Shown here in pieces: positions 1 to 7,634 of a stretch of 64,000 nt of DNA. The notes below the pieces were generated by a model. The model saw nothing but the letters and a program-made list of their open reading frames with translations, had not been told where the DNA came from and searched no databases. Made by a program: the position numbers and the translations under genes. Origin of the DNA: Saccharopolyspora gloriosae. GTDB taxonomy: Bacteria > Actinomycetota > Actinomycetes > Mycobacteriales > Pseudonocardiaceae. The DNA lies in assembly GCF_022828475.1 (NCBI RefSeq), contig NZ_CP059557.1, forward strand, positions 2,170,001-2,234,000, read 5' to 3'. Numbering within the stretch: position 1 is the stretch's first letter; each line of letters begins with the position of its first letter.

Positions 1-622
1 TCAGCTCGGCACGGGTCTTGGCGGCGTCGGTGTGCAGCACGCAGTGCAGGCCGAGGCGTTCGGCGGCCTCGATGTTCGGGGCGCCGTCGTCGACGAACAC
101 GGCCTCCGGCGGGCGCAGGCCGAGCCGTTCGAGGGTGAGCTCGTAGATCCGCGGGTCCGGTTTGCGCAGGCCCACCTCGCTGGAGATGACGGCCAGCTCG
201 AACATTCCGTCCAAGGTGTCCCACGGGTAGTTGTTGCCCCAGCTGTTCGACAGCAGCGCCGTGCGCAGGCCCGCGTCGCGCAGGTCCGCGACCAGCCGGT
301 GCATCGCCTCGTCGGGCCGCATGTAGGAGAACATCCGCGCCATCAGGCCGTCCGGGTCGACGGGCTCGTCGTCCTCGGTGCGCAGCCGCGCCGCGAGCAA
401 CCGGTCGAACTCGGCGCCGGAGATCTCGCCGGTCTCCAGCCGGTGGATCGGCGTGCCCGCCGGGGCGCTGCGGGACAGCCATTCCTTGAGCGCCGCCGAG
501 AACATCTCCGGCTTGATCCGTTCGGCGCGGGTCCACGCGTTGATCGCGACCCGGCCCTGCGTGGTCAGCACCCCGCCGTAGTCGAAGATCACCGCTTTGA
601 TCGAAGGGCCGCTGGACACCAT
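1..622 (-). CDS. HAD-family hydrolase (3' end cut by window edge)
   Basis: Haloacid dehalogenase-like phosphatase of the IA/epoxide-hydrolase-N type, expected to act on a small phosphorylated or halogenated cytosolic substrate. Read on the minus strand it begins MVSSGPSIKAVIFDYGGVLT, with the nucleophile Asp in the FDYGG motif I. Motif II is LSNSWG, motif III is RKPDPRIYE, and the Mg-binding motif IV is VFVDDGAPNIEAA. About 207 residues are visible and the frame runs off the left edge, so only a short C-terminal tail is missing. The ATG at 622 sits next to the motif I strand, which fits family starts. It is preceded by a repeat element (copy A), not by a gene in operon distance. Substrate cannot be told. 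Confidence 0.85.
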   Translation of the reverse strand, partial: MVSSGPSIKAVIFDYGGVLTTQGRVAINAWTRAERIKPEMFSAALKEWLSRSAPAGTPIHRLETGEISGAEFDRLLAARLRTEDDEPVDPDGLMARMFSYMRPDEAMHRLVADLRDAGLRTALLSNSWGNNYPWDTLDGMFELAVISSEVGLRKPDPRIYELTLERLGLRPPEAVFVDDGAPNIEAAERLGLHCVLHTDAAKTRAEL

Positions 623-702
623 GCCCCGGACCGTACCGACTAGCCGGTATGTCCGCTAGACCCCTGGAGCTGGGGTTCGGGGTCTTGTTGCTTGGGGGGT
701 CG

Positions 703-930
703 GGTGGCGGAACCTCAGTTGGTCTCTCGCTGCGGGATCTTTTTCCCTAGTGGCTCCGCCACGAGGGAAAAAGCTGTCCTCGCGAGAGACCAACTGAGAA
801 CCCGCCGGTGGTCGGCTTCTTGACGTGGGCTATGCGCTTCGCGCATACAGGCACGGCTGCGCCGCAAGGCACGGCTTGCTTCGCAGCCCTTCGCAGCTCT
901 TCGCGGGCTTTGTCGCTGTTCGCTGGGTTC
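703..930 (-). repeat. Nested-hairpin repeat element, copy A
   Basis: One of five related elements. Core 706-806: outer arms at 714-730 and 782-798 form a perfect 17-bp stem (minus-strand arm CTCAGTTGGTCTCTCGC). A nested inner stem at 740-772 pairs TTTTTCCCT with AGGGAAAAA and continues into a GTGGC/GCCAC stretch. Terminal GGCGG/CCGCC boxes flank a symmetrical GTT/GTT internal loop. Beyond 806 the extended module carries a small perfect hairpin, TATGCGC-TTC-GCGCATA (831-847), and GC-rich gaag-type repeats to about 930. It lies between the HAD gene and the LLM oxidoreductase, both on the minus strand. Short reading frames inside it are not genes. Nothing is seen in the 80 bp between 623 and 702. 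Confidence 0.85.
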
Positions 931-944
931 GTCTGCTGAGGGGG

Positions 945-1835
945 TCAGGCTGGGAAGGCGGTGCGGAAGCGGGCGGCGTTGTCGAGGAGTTCGGGGACCG
1001 TGGTGCAGGTGAACTGGAGGTCGATGAATGCTTCCTCGACTCCGAGTTCGGCTATCGCGTGCAGGTAGTCCGCGATTTGTTCCACGGAGCCTTGTGCGGG
1101 CCTGGAGCCGGGTTCGCCCAGTTCGGGGTTCACTCGCAGCACCGTCGTGACCGGGGCGAGACCGGGGTCGCGCGGGTGTTCGCGCAGCGAGCGGAGCATG
1201 CGGCCGAGCGCGTCCAGCGGCAGCGCGATCGCCAGCCAGCCGTCGGCGCGGCGTCCGATGCGCCGCAGCGCGGCCTCCGAGCCGCCGCCGAGGTAGACGG
1301 GGATCTTGCGCTGCGGTTTCGGCTGGAAATCGCCCGCGCTGATCGTCCAGAACCGGCCGTGGTGCTCCACCGGGTCGGGTCCCCACGCGGCGTTGAGCAC
1401 GTCGAGCGTCTCGTCGAGCCGCGCCCCGCGCTCGGACCAGGGCACTCCGGCGGCGTTGTACTCGTCGCGGGACCAGCTCAGCCCCAGCCCGGCGATGAGC
1501 CGGCCGGAGCTGAGCAGGTCGAGGCCGGTGAGGTTGCGGGCCAGCAGGATCGGCGAGTGCAGCGGAGCGCTGAGCGTGCTCGTGCCCAGCCGGGGCAGCG
1601 TGGTGGCGGTGGCCGCGATGGCCAGCGTCAGCAGCGGGTCGAGCCCGGCCCGCATCTGCGCGGGCATCGTCCCGTCACCGCCGGGGTAGGGCGTCAGCAG
1701 CCGGTGCGGGGCGTGGACCCGTTCACCCGCCCAGAGGCTGTCGAAGCCCATGGCTTCGGCTTCCACGGCGACGGTGCGCACGTGGTCCGGGTGGGCGTAC
1801 GTGCCGAACTGCGGAAGTCCCAACCCCAAGCGCAT
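945..1835 (-). CDS. LLM class F420-dependent oxidoreductase
   Basis: 296-residue luciferase-like monooxygenase-fold protein; actinobacterial members usually use reduced coenzyme F420 rather than FMN. The N-terminus MRLGLGLPQFGTYAHPDHV is the first beta strand of the TIM barrel. GFDSLWAGERVH, the LGTSTLSAPLHSPILLARNL segment and GLGLSWSRDEYNAAGVPWSERG are diagnostic of the family. Full length and intact. It is monocistronic, with repeat copy A directly downstream and a secreted nuclease gene upstream on the same strand. Substrate unknown; the family includes reductases and dehydrogenases of xenobiotics and secondary metabolites. Confidence 0.88.
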   Translation of the reverse strand: MRLGLGLPQFGTYAHPDHVRTVAVEAEAMGFDSLWAGERVHAPHRLLTPYPGGDGTMPAQMRAGLDPLLTLAIAATATTLPRLGTSTLSAPLHSPILLARNLTGLDLLSSGRLIAGLGLSWSRDEYNAAGVPWSERGARLDETLDVLNAAWGPDPVEHHGRFWTISAGDFQPKPQRKIPVYLGGGSEAALRRIGRRADGWLAIALPLDALGRMLRSLREHPRDPGLAPVTTVLRVNPELGEPGSRPAQGSVEQIADYLHAIAELGVEEAFIDLQFTCTTVPELLDNAARFRTAFPA

Positions 1836-1926
1836 CGCGGCGCTCCTCTCCCGAGCCGTTTGCGGAACGATTCGTTTCCGGCGACCCGCGGCTGAAGTTC
1901 CGCCAGCCGAACCACTAACGGACTGC

Positions 1927-2610
1927 TCAGCCGCAGGTTGCCAGCATCTCTTCTAACGCCGACTTCTCGGCGGTCGTGATGGACAGGCCGTAGGAGTGCT
2001 TCACGGTGACCCAGTCGGTGGAGTAGCCGCACCACGCGGACTCGATCGGCCGCCACTTCGACGGGTCCTTGTCGCCCTTGGAGCGGTTCGACTTCTTGTC
2101 GGCGGCGACGAGCTGCGGCAGGTTCATGTCGTTGGCGAACTGCTCGCGGCGTTCGTCGGTCCATTCGTCGGCGCCGCTTCGCCAGGCGTTCGCCAGCGGC
2201 ACCATGTGGTCGATGTCGACGTCGGAGTCGTCGGCGACGGTCTCGCCGCTGTAGGTGCTGACCCAGCTGCCCGACGTCGCTTGGCAGGAGTTGTTGATCT
2301 GCACGCTCTCCCCGTCGCGGCGCAGCACCGCTTCGCGGGTGTTGCAGTTCTTCCCGGCGTCCGGCGCGGGGATCCAGTGCTCGAAGCTGTCCCGCGAGTA
2401 GCCGTCCATCGAGCCCTCCGGCTCGACCTTGAGCGCCGCGAGCTGCTCGACGGCCTCACCGGCGGACGCGGTGCTGGGCGCGGAGTCGGTGGCGAGCACG
2501 CGGTCCAGCAGCCCGGACTCGAACACGAGCCACCCCAGCCCGATGATCAAGGCCGCCACGACGGTGATCCACACCGGCGTGCGTTGATTCTTCTGTTGTC
2601 CAGTCGACAT
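1927..2610 (-). CDS. Exported HNH endonuclease family protein (DUF1524/GmrSD-C-like)
   Basis: 227 residues from the ATG at 2610. The N-terminus MSTGQQKNQRTPVWITVVAALIIGLGWLVFESG is a signal anchor, so the protein is exported or tethered outside. The remainder is the small HNH fold common in actinobacteria. CNTREAVLRRDG and VDIDHMVPLANAWRSGADEWTDERREQFANDM hold the DHMVPL histidine and the following Asn. The C-terminal part WRPIESAWCGYSTDWVTVKHSYGLSITTAEKSAL is also typical. Three cysteines could form disulfides. A longer frame upstream is open, but its residues (MRSRCC...) do not match the family. A scavenging nuclease role is inferred from the family. Confidence 0.85.
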   Translation of the reverse strand: MSTGQQKNQRTPVWITVVAALIIGLGWLVFESGLLDRVLATDSAPSTASAGEAVEQLAALKVEPEGSMDGYSRDSFEHWIPAPDAGKNCNTREAVLRRDGESVQINNSCQATSGSWVSTYSGETVADDSDVDIDHMVPLANAWRSGADEWTDERREQFANDMNLPQLVAADKKSNRSKGDKDPSKWRPIESAWCGYSTDWVTVKHSYGLSITTAEKSALEEMLATCG

Positions 2611-2692
2611 GCTCGCTCCGGCTCCGCTGTTACTGTGCGCAGCCCATTCGATCACGGCTCGGTCGGCGAGCAGTACCACCGTGCGCGGGAGA

Positions 2693-3220
2693 TCACGTGG
2701 TGGCGAGGGAGAACCGGTACAGATCGCGCAGCAGCGCGACCTCACCGCCGTGATGGAACAGTTCCCGGTTCAGGTGCAGCACCAGCGTCAGGTAGGACCG
2801 GTCGGCATAGGGTCCCTCGGCCGCGCCGACGGGCTGCGACCAGCGTTCCGCGGGCATGTTCCCGATGCCGTCGCGCCACAGCCGGTGGTTGCGGTCCAGG
2901 TGCGCGAGGGCTTCGTCGGCGCTGCTCGGGTAGTGGTGGTGGTCGATCCGGTAGGAGCCGTCCCCGAAGTGGTTCGAGACCCGCATCGCGAGGATGTGAT
3001 CGGCGATGTGGCACAACCGCCACGCGATCGTCGTGAACGGCGCCGGATCCGGGGGAGGGAACGCGAAATCGAACTCCCACCCCCGTTCGGTATCCCGCAC
3101 CGACCAGCAGCCGTCGACGGGTTCCCAGAAGTACTCCGCGTCGCCGAGCCCGTCCAGCCGCGGCCGCCACTGTCCCCAGTAGAAGTCCAGCTGATCCAGC
3201 GCCTCATCCCGAAAGTCCAT
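2693..3220 (-). CDS. DinB-superfamily protein
   Basis: 175 residues from the ATG at 3220 (MDFRDEALDQLDFYW). Four-helix-bundle DinB/YfiT-like fold; relatives include mycothiol- and bacillithiol-dependent S-transferases, but many have no known reaction. Candidate metal ligands are the His of WRLCHIADHILAMRVSNHFGD and of HLNRELFHHGGEVALLRDLY. The early segment GDAEYFWEPVDGCWSVRDT is the usual substrate-side loop. The frame is open further upstream to 3271, but those residues are not family-like. It follows the LigM-like gene on the same strand after a 58-bp gap, so co-transcription is possible. Confidence 0.8.
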   Translation of the reverse strand: MDFRDEALDQLDFYWGQWRPRLDGLGDAEYFWEPVDGCWSVRDTERGWEFDFAFPPPDPAPFTTIAWRLCHIADHILAMRVSNHFGDGSYRIDHHHYPSSADEALAHLDRNHRLWRDGIGNMPAERWSQPVGAAEGPYADRSYLTLVLHLNRELFHHGGEVALLRDLYRFSLATT

Positions 3221-3278
3221 GCGCCGCAGCGTAATCGGCACCACCGACATTCCGCCGGACGTTCCGTCCACTCCGGTC

Positions 3279-4625
3279 TCAGGGGTTCAGCCGGTACCGG
3301 GTGCGGGCGTGGTCGCCGTAGGGCGCCGGGTGGACGGTCGCGCGGATGCGCGGGAAGCCCAGGTCGGCGTCGGGATCGGTTCCGGGGCCGGGGTGCTCTC
3401 CCCACACGACTCGCACTTCGGTGCCCGGGCGGGCGTGCCGCACGTCGAGCAGCGCCAGCGCCAGGACCGTTCCGGCCGGGTCGACGGAGTCGGTCTGGTG
3501 GGTCACGCCCGCCAGCGCGTCGCCCACCTCGATTCGGTTGCGCGCGTAGCTGTGCACGAAGCCCGCACCGAGCACCGCCCGCGTATCGGCGGGGTCGAAC
3601 ACGAGCGTGACCTTGGTGCGGCGGACGTCGTCCTTCGCTTTCAGCAGCGCGTCGCGGCCGATGAAGTCGTGCTCGAACGAGATCGCCTTGCCGTAGCCCA
3701 ACTCGTAGGGCGTGCAGTAGTGGTCCTCGACGTCGGGGGAGAAGAAGCTGCCGGTCAGCGGCCGTCCCCCTTCGTAGCTGCGCAGCGGCAGGTGTTCGCG
3801 GTACCCGGACAGTTCCGGGGCGGTGTAGATCGCGGGGGTGGGGCTCGGGATCCAGCCGCTGTCCATGCTGGCCGTCGGGTACGCGAGCCCGCCGACGCGG
3901 ACCAGCCCGAAGCGTTCACCGGCGGCCAGCAGCGCTTCTTCCATGGCCGCGCCGTGCCGCCACTCGCCGAGGAACTCGAAACCGGGTTGCCCGGCCATGC
4001 CGTGCCGCAGCGCGCGGAACCGCATCCCGCGCAGCTCCACCGGGGTCGTGTGGAAGAACTTGGTCGGCGGCAGCGGACCGCCGAAGACCGCTTCCACCAG
4101 CTCTCCCGCCAACGGCCCCTGGACCTGGTACCGGAACAGCTTCGGCGGCCCGCCGCCGCGGTGGTCGGATGCGGGGTCGGTGCTGAACTCGACGTCGTAT
4201 CCGCTGTTCGCGCCGTGGTACTTGACCCAGTTCTGCGCGGCGGGGACTCCGCTGAGCACGTAGCGGTGCTCGGCTTCGCGGAGCAGGATGCCGTCGGTGA
4301 TGATGTTGCCGTCGGGGGCCACCGGCACGAACTGCTTGGCCTGGCCGATCGCGAACCTGCCGTAGTCGTTCGCGCTGACCTCCGACAGCAGGCGGGTCGC
4401 ATCCGGCCCTTCGACGGTGGTGTCGGACATGTGGTGGGAGAGGTCCGACAGGGCGACGGTGGTGTGCCAGGAGTGCTGTTCCCGCCGCCAGCCCGCGTAC
4501 TCGGGTTCGACGATCGGCGGTGTCCACGGCGCGTCGTCCGGGCGCCACAGCAGTTCGACGGGTGATCCCGCCTCGTTGATGCCGTCTTGCAGGCTGGGTG
4601 TCGTCACACCCCGAGAATCGGCCAT
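3279..4625 (-). CDS. GcvT-like aminomethyltransferase, LigM-type O-demethylase
   Basis: About 448 residues. Resembles tetrahydrofolate-dependent O-demethylases of the LigM/DesA group (vanillate, syringate, 3-O-methylgallate) within the aminomethyltransferase/GcvT family. Family blocks seen: TPSLQDGINEAGSPVELLW, WHTTVALSDLSHHMSDTTVEGPDATRLLSEVSANDYGRFAIGQAKQFVP, the folate-domain strand GYDVEF, and the C-terminal barrel starting FIGRDALL and ending PYGDHARTRYRLNP. Start choice is open: ATG at 4625 or GTG at 4649, both before the conserved TPSLQDGI block. Downstream of the Lrp regulator on the same strand. The methyl donor substrate is not shown by sequence; demethylation of a lignin-type aromatic is inferred from the family. 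Confidence 0.78.
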   Translation of the reverse strand: MADSRGVTTPSLQDGINEAGSPVELLWRPDDAPWTPPIVEPEYAGWRREQHSWHTTVALSDLSHHMSDTTVEGPDATRLLSEVSANDYGRFAIGQAKQFVPVAPDGNIITDGILLREAEHRYVLSGVPAAQNWVKYHGANSGYDVEFSTDPASDHRGGGPPKLFRYQVQGPLAGELVEAVFGGPLPPTKFFHTTPVELRGMRFRALRHGMAGQPGFEFLGEWRHGAAMEEALLAAGERFGLVRVGGLAYPTASMDSGWIPSPTPAIYTAPELSGYREHLPLRSYEGGRPLTGSFFSPDVEDHYCTPYELGYGKAISFEHDFIGRDALLKAKDDVRRTKVTLVFDPADTRAVLGAGFVHSYARNRIEVGDALAGVTHQTDSVDPAGTVLALALLDVRHARPGTEVRVVWGEHPGPGTDPDADLGFPRIRATVHPAPYGDHARTRYRLNP

Positions 4626-4752
4626 GAGGTCCGGCGATCGCCACGGCACGACGTGGATCGGGCAGGAACCTCCACCTGTCGCGGAAAAAGCGGTGGGCTT
4701 CCAGTTCTCGGGCCGACCGTTCAGGTGGAATCCGCCAACCTAACAGCCGGGC

Positions 4753-5727
4753 TCACAACGGCATCAGGCGTCCGTGGGCGATCAAGGACCCGGCCTGCTT
4801 GACGCGGCGGCCTCGGATGCTCACCTGATGACCGCTGATGCCGGGGACGCTCCCGACCTGGGAGGTCAGGTACCGGTAGAGGTGCTCGGCGTCGCGGCAC
4901 ACGACGATCGCCACGAGGTTGTGCTCGCCGCTGGTGGCACCGACGTAGGCGGTCTCGGCGTGACGGGCGAGCCGCTCACCGGCTCGTTCGAGGTCCGCCG
5001 GGGCGGCTCGCAGCAGGAGCGTGGCGTGCAGGTGGAAGCCGAGCTCGTCGGGAAGCAGGTCGACGCCGTAGTGCAGTGCTCCGGTGGATTCCAGCGCCTC
5101 CATCCGGCGGGCCACCCGGTTCGGCGGCCAGCCGGTGATCTCCGCGAGTTCGGTGCGCGTGGCACGCCCGTCCTCGGCCAGCGCGGCGAGCAGCGGAGTG
5201 TCCTCATCGGACGGACCTGCGCCGGAGCTGGACGGCCTGTCCGCGACAAGCCGCCGGATCTGGTTCGGTTCGAGGTCCTCGGCGAACCCGGTCCACTCGG
5301 CCGTCCCGGGAGAACCGAACGGGTGGATCAGCAGGTCGAGGTTCAGGTCCAGAACGGAGGACGCCTTGGGCAGCCGCTGCAACAGCAGGTCGTCGCCCCC
5401 GGAATCGGTTGGGGAGCGGACGATGCAGACGATCTCGGCGCCCCCGGAGGCCAGCGCGACGTAGGCGACATCGGGTCGGCGGGCCAGCGACTCGGCGAGC
5501 GGCCCCACGCGGTCCGGTCGGCAGCGGATGCGGGCGAGCCACCGCGAATCCCCGTGCGCCGAGCCGGCCAAGCCCACGACGCGCACCACACCCGCGCGCC
5601 GCAGCGCCCGGTAGCGCCGCGCGGCCGTCTGCTCGGAAATCCCCGCCACCTCGGCGATCCGCCGAAACGACGCGCGCGGAGAGCACTGCAACGCGCGCAG
5701 GATTTTCCCGTCGACCGGATCAACCAT
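4753..5727 (-). CDS. Lrp/AsnC-family transcriptional regulator with two HTH domains
   Basis: 324 residues, about twice the usual Lrp length. Residues 1-60 are an AsnC-type HTH (VDPVDGKILRALQ, FRRIAEVAGISEQTAARRYRALRRAGVVR), followed by a divergent ligand-binding half. A second HTH at about 178-235 (LLAALAEDGRATRTELAEITGWPPNRVARRMEALESTGAL) precedes a second Lrp-type RAM domain with TAYVGATSGEHNLVAIVVCRDAEHLYRYL. Tandem Lrp proteins of this kind are common in actinobacteria. Same strand as, and 127 bp upstream of, the LigM-like gene, which it may control; no clear operator was seen. Effector unknown. Confidence 0.85.
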   Translation of the reverse strand: MVDPVDGKILRALQCSPRASFRRIAEVAGISEQTAARRYRALRRAGVVRVVGLAGSAHGDSRWLARIRCRPDRVGPLAESLARRPDVAYVALASGGAEIVCIVRSPTDSGGDDLLLQRLPKASSVLDLNLDLLIHPFGSPGTAEWTGFAEDLEPNQIRRLVADRPSSSGAGPSDEDTPLLAALAEDGRATRTELAEITGWPPNRVARRMEALESTGALHYGVDLLPDELGFHLHATLLLRAAPADLERAGERLARHAETAYVGATSGEHNLVAIVVCRDAEHLYRYLTSQVGSVPGISGHQVSIRGRRVKQAGSLIAHGRLMPL

Positions 5728-6169
5728 GCCGAAATCCTGCCACCGCCCTCACCCGCCGATCCGCACCGGAGCGACCGCGTCGACCCGCGCAGGACGAAAA
5801 CGCGGCCCGAACCCACGGTCCGCATCCCGCAACGACCGGCTCAGCCACCCGCCCCCAGCCCAGCCGTGGCGGAGCCCGTAACCGGCGACCACGTCGTGGA
5901 TCTCGAAGACCTGATCACCTTTCTCGCGAAATTCGGGGAGGGGTGGGTGAAGCCCATCCGGATGGTGGCGGAGCGGAGTCATTGAGGGGGACGTGTTTTG
6001 GCTTCGAGGAAGGGAAATCCGGGTGTGAGGCGGCGTGTTCGGTGGTGGGGCGGTGATCGTTGTCGAGGGGCATGTTGTGGGTGGTTCGGGTTCGGCTGAC
6101 CCGAACACCCACCTCGGGGTGGCGGGGGATGGTCGTCGGGCGGGGTGAGTTGGCGGGGCCGCGGTGGGG
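5728..6169. other. 442-bp gap with no convincing gene
   Basis: Lies between the start of the Lrp gene and the end of the GNAT gene. A minus-strand open frame covers much of it (including the peptide EFREKGDQVFEIHDVVAGYGLRHGW), but no family was recognised and there is no good start or Shine-Dalgarno sequence. The right part (6000-6169) is G-rich on the plus strand and contains one strong hairpin at 6077-6112. It may hold a decayed gene or a long leader. Confidence 0.4.
6077..6112. terminator. Hairpin downstream of the GNAT gene
   Basis: Inverted repeat GTGGGTG(G)TTCGGGT / ACCCGAACACCCAC with a 7-nt loop (TCGGCTG) and one bulged G. It sits 58 bp beyond the GNAT stop codon. There is no U tract, which is usual for actinobacterial terminators. 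Confidence 0.5.
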
Positions 6170-6721
6170 TCATGGTCGGAGGTCTTTGAGGAGGATGTCG
6201 ACCAGGGGGGAGCCGGGTTGCGGGTTGTGCCGCTGCGCCACTTTGCGCCAGCCCCATTTCGCGTAGGCGTGTTGAGCGGCGGTGGCGGTGGGGCGCGCGG
6301 TGAGGGTGGCGCGTTGTTCGGGCCGGTCGCGCAAGATCTGGTCGTGGAGGCCGGTGGCGACCCGCCGACCTCGCCACGGACGCCGGACGAGAAGTTCGGT
6401 CAGTACGAAGGTGCGTCCCGCCGGTTCCTCCGTGATGGACGGGTCGACGTCGACGAGCAAGTCGTCCCACCACGGCGTGTTCGCGGGCATGGTGAATCCG
6501 AAGCCGAATCCGGCGAGCTCGCCACCGTCGGCGCGGGCGGTCACGAGCGAGGCGCCCGCGCGCCGGTGCTGGACGGCGAAGCGCTTCAAGAACAGGTCCA
6601 CGAACTCGTCGCCGTAGTGGTACGGCGCTTCGGAGAAGGCATCGCGGTAGGCCCCGCCGAGCTCGCCCTGGAGAGTTCCCGCCCGCTCGGCGGGCACGTA
6701 CTCGATCGCGGGTTCGGGCAT
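6170..6721 (-). CDS. GNAT-family N-acetyltransferase
   Basis: 183 residues. The acetyl-CoA fold is visible in LVTARADGGELAGFGFGF (strand 4 region), FVLTELLVRRPWRGRRVATGLHDQIL (motif A with the R-x-x-G-x-G/A-like RRPWRGRRVATGL pyrophosphate loop) and the C-terminal AQHAYAKWGWRKVAQRH (motif B, Y-A-K-W-G-W). Full length. Same strand as the siderophore-interacting gene, whose stop lies 93 bp upstream of this start. Acceptor substrate unknown; small-molecule or antibiotic acetylation cannot be separated by sequence. Confidence 0.82.
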   Translation of the reverse strand: MPEPAIEYVPAERAGTLQGELGGAYRDAFSEAPYHYGDEFVDLFLKRFAVQHRRAGASLVTARADGGELAGFGFGFTMPANTPWWDDLLVDVDPSITEEPAGRTFVLTELLVRRPWRGRRVATGLHDQILRDRPEQRATLTARPTATAAQHAYAKWGWRKVAQRHNPQPGSPLVDILLKDLRP

Positions 6722-6814
6722 GGATGTCGGCCACCTTCGCGTCGGTCTGGTGCGGGTTCTCGTTCAAGCTAGCCGGAAACTCGGGCTCGGCGGGGCCGGT
6801 GCCGGTCCAGTGGG

Positions 6815-7618
6815 TCAGCCGGGGCTGGGCCTGCCGTGGCGCCAGTAGCCGAAGAACGCGATGTCCTGCTTCGGCACCCCGTGCTCCTGCACCAGGTGCC
6901 TGCGCAGCCCGGTGGCCAGCTTCGACTCGCCCGCCACCCACGTGTAGCTGCGGCCCGGACCCGGCGACCAGTCCTTCGCCGCCGCCAGCGCCGGCGCGCC
7001 GGGCACGTCCGCGGAGCCGTCCCGGGCCACCCAGCGCACGCGGACGCCGTCGGGCGCGGTGATGTCAGGGCGGATGTCGGCGGTCTCCGGCACTTCCAGC
7101 ACGACGTCCGCGCGCAGCGACTCCGGGGCGTGTTCCAGGATCGCCAGGATCGCGGGCACCGCGCTCTCGTCGCCGACGAGCAGCTGCCGCTCCGCGTCGT
7201 CCGGCGGCAGGTAGCTGACGCCGATGTCGAAGATCCCCGCCGGGTCGCCGGGGCGTGCCCGGCAAGCCCAATCGGCGGCGGGCGCGTCGCTGTGCAGGGC
7301 GAACTCGACGTCCACCTCGCCGCGTTCCGGGCGCCTGCGGCGGATCGTGTAGTTGCGCACCCACGGGCGGCGCGTCTTCGGCATCAGCAGCAGCTCGGCC
7401 ATCCACGCGTTGCCGGAGCTCGTCGGCATCCGCAGCCCGTCCTGGTCTTCGCGCGGGAAGAACAGCCGCACCGCCTGGTCGTGGCCCGCGTTCTCCAGGT
7501 GTTCCAGTTCGGGGCCGCCGAGGGTGATGGTGGTGAAGTTCGGGGAGGTGGCGGTGTTCGCCAACACCTCCAACGTGATCATTTTGCGCGTCTCGGGGGT
7601 GCGTAACTTGGGCAGCAC
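6815..7618 (-). CDS. Siderophore-interacting protein (FAD-dependent ferric-siderophore reductase)
   Basis: 267 residues of the ViuB/SIP family, which reduces ferric siderophores in the cytosol using NAD(P)H or ferredoxin. The FAD-binding barrel has the RPWVRNYTIRR motif (RxYTxR) at about 83-93. The SIP C-terminal domain carries LLVGDESAVPAILAILE and the family signature YTWVAGESKLATGLRRHLV, and ends with the conserved AFFGYWRHGR. GTG start at 7618 with GGAGGGA about 8 nt upstream. Only 16 bp separate it from the VanB-type reductase stop, so the two form an operon. Iron control is likely, but no IdeR/DmdR box was recognised. Confidence 0.9.
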   Translation of the reverse strand: MLPKLRTPETRKMITLEVLANTATSPNFTTITLGGPELEHLENAGHDQAVRLFFPREDQDGLRMPTSSGNAWMAELLLMPKTRRPWVRNYTIRRRRPERGEVDVEFALHSDAPAADWACRARPGDPAGIFDIGVSYLPPDDAERQLLVGDESAVPAILAILEHAPESLRADVVLEVPETADIRPDITAPDGVRVRWVARDGSADVPGAPALAAAKDWSPGPGRSYTWVAGESKLATGLRRHLVQEHGVPKQDIAFFGYWRHGRPSPG

Positions 7619-7634
7619 GAGATCGTCCCTCCGT

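Noticed and set aside
715-930. Apparent short proteins inside the repeat elements (same peptide in copies A and C, similar in B)
   Set aside because: The shared peptide comes from the repeated hairpin DNA; frames differ in length, lack ribosome sites and are broken in D and E.
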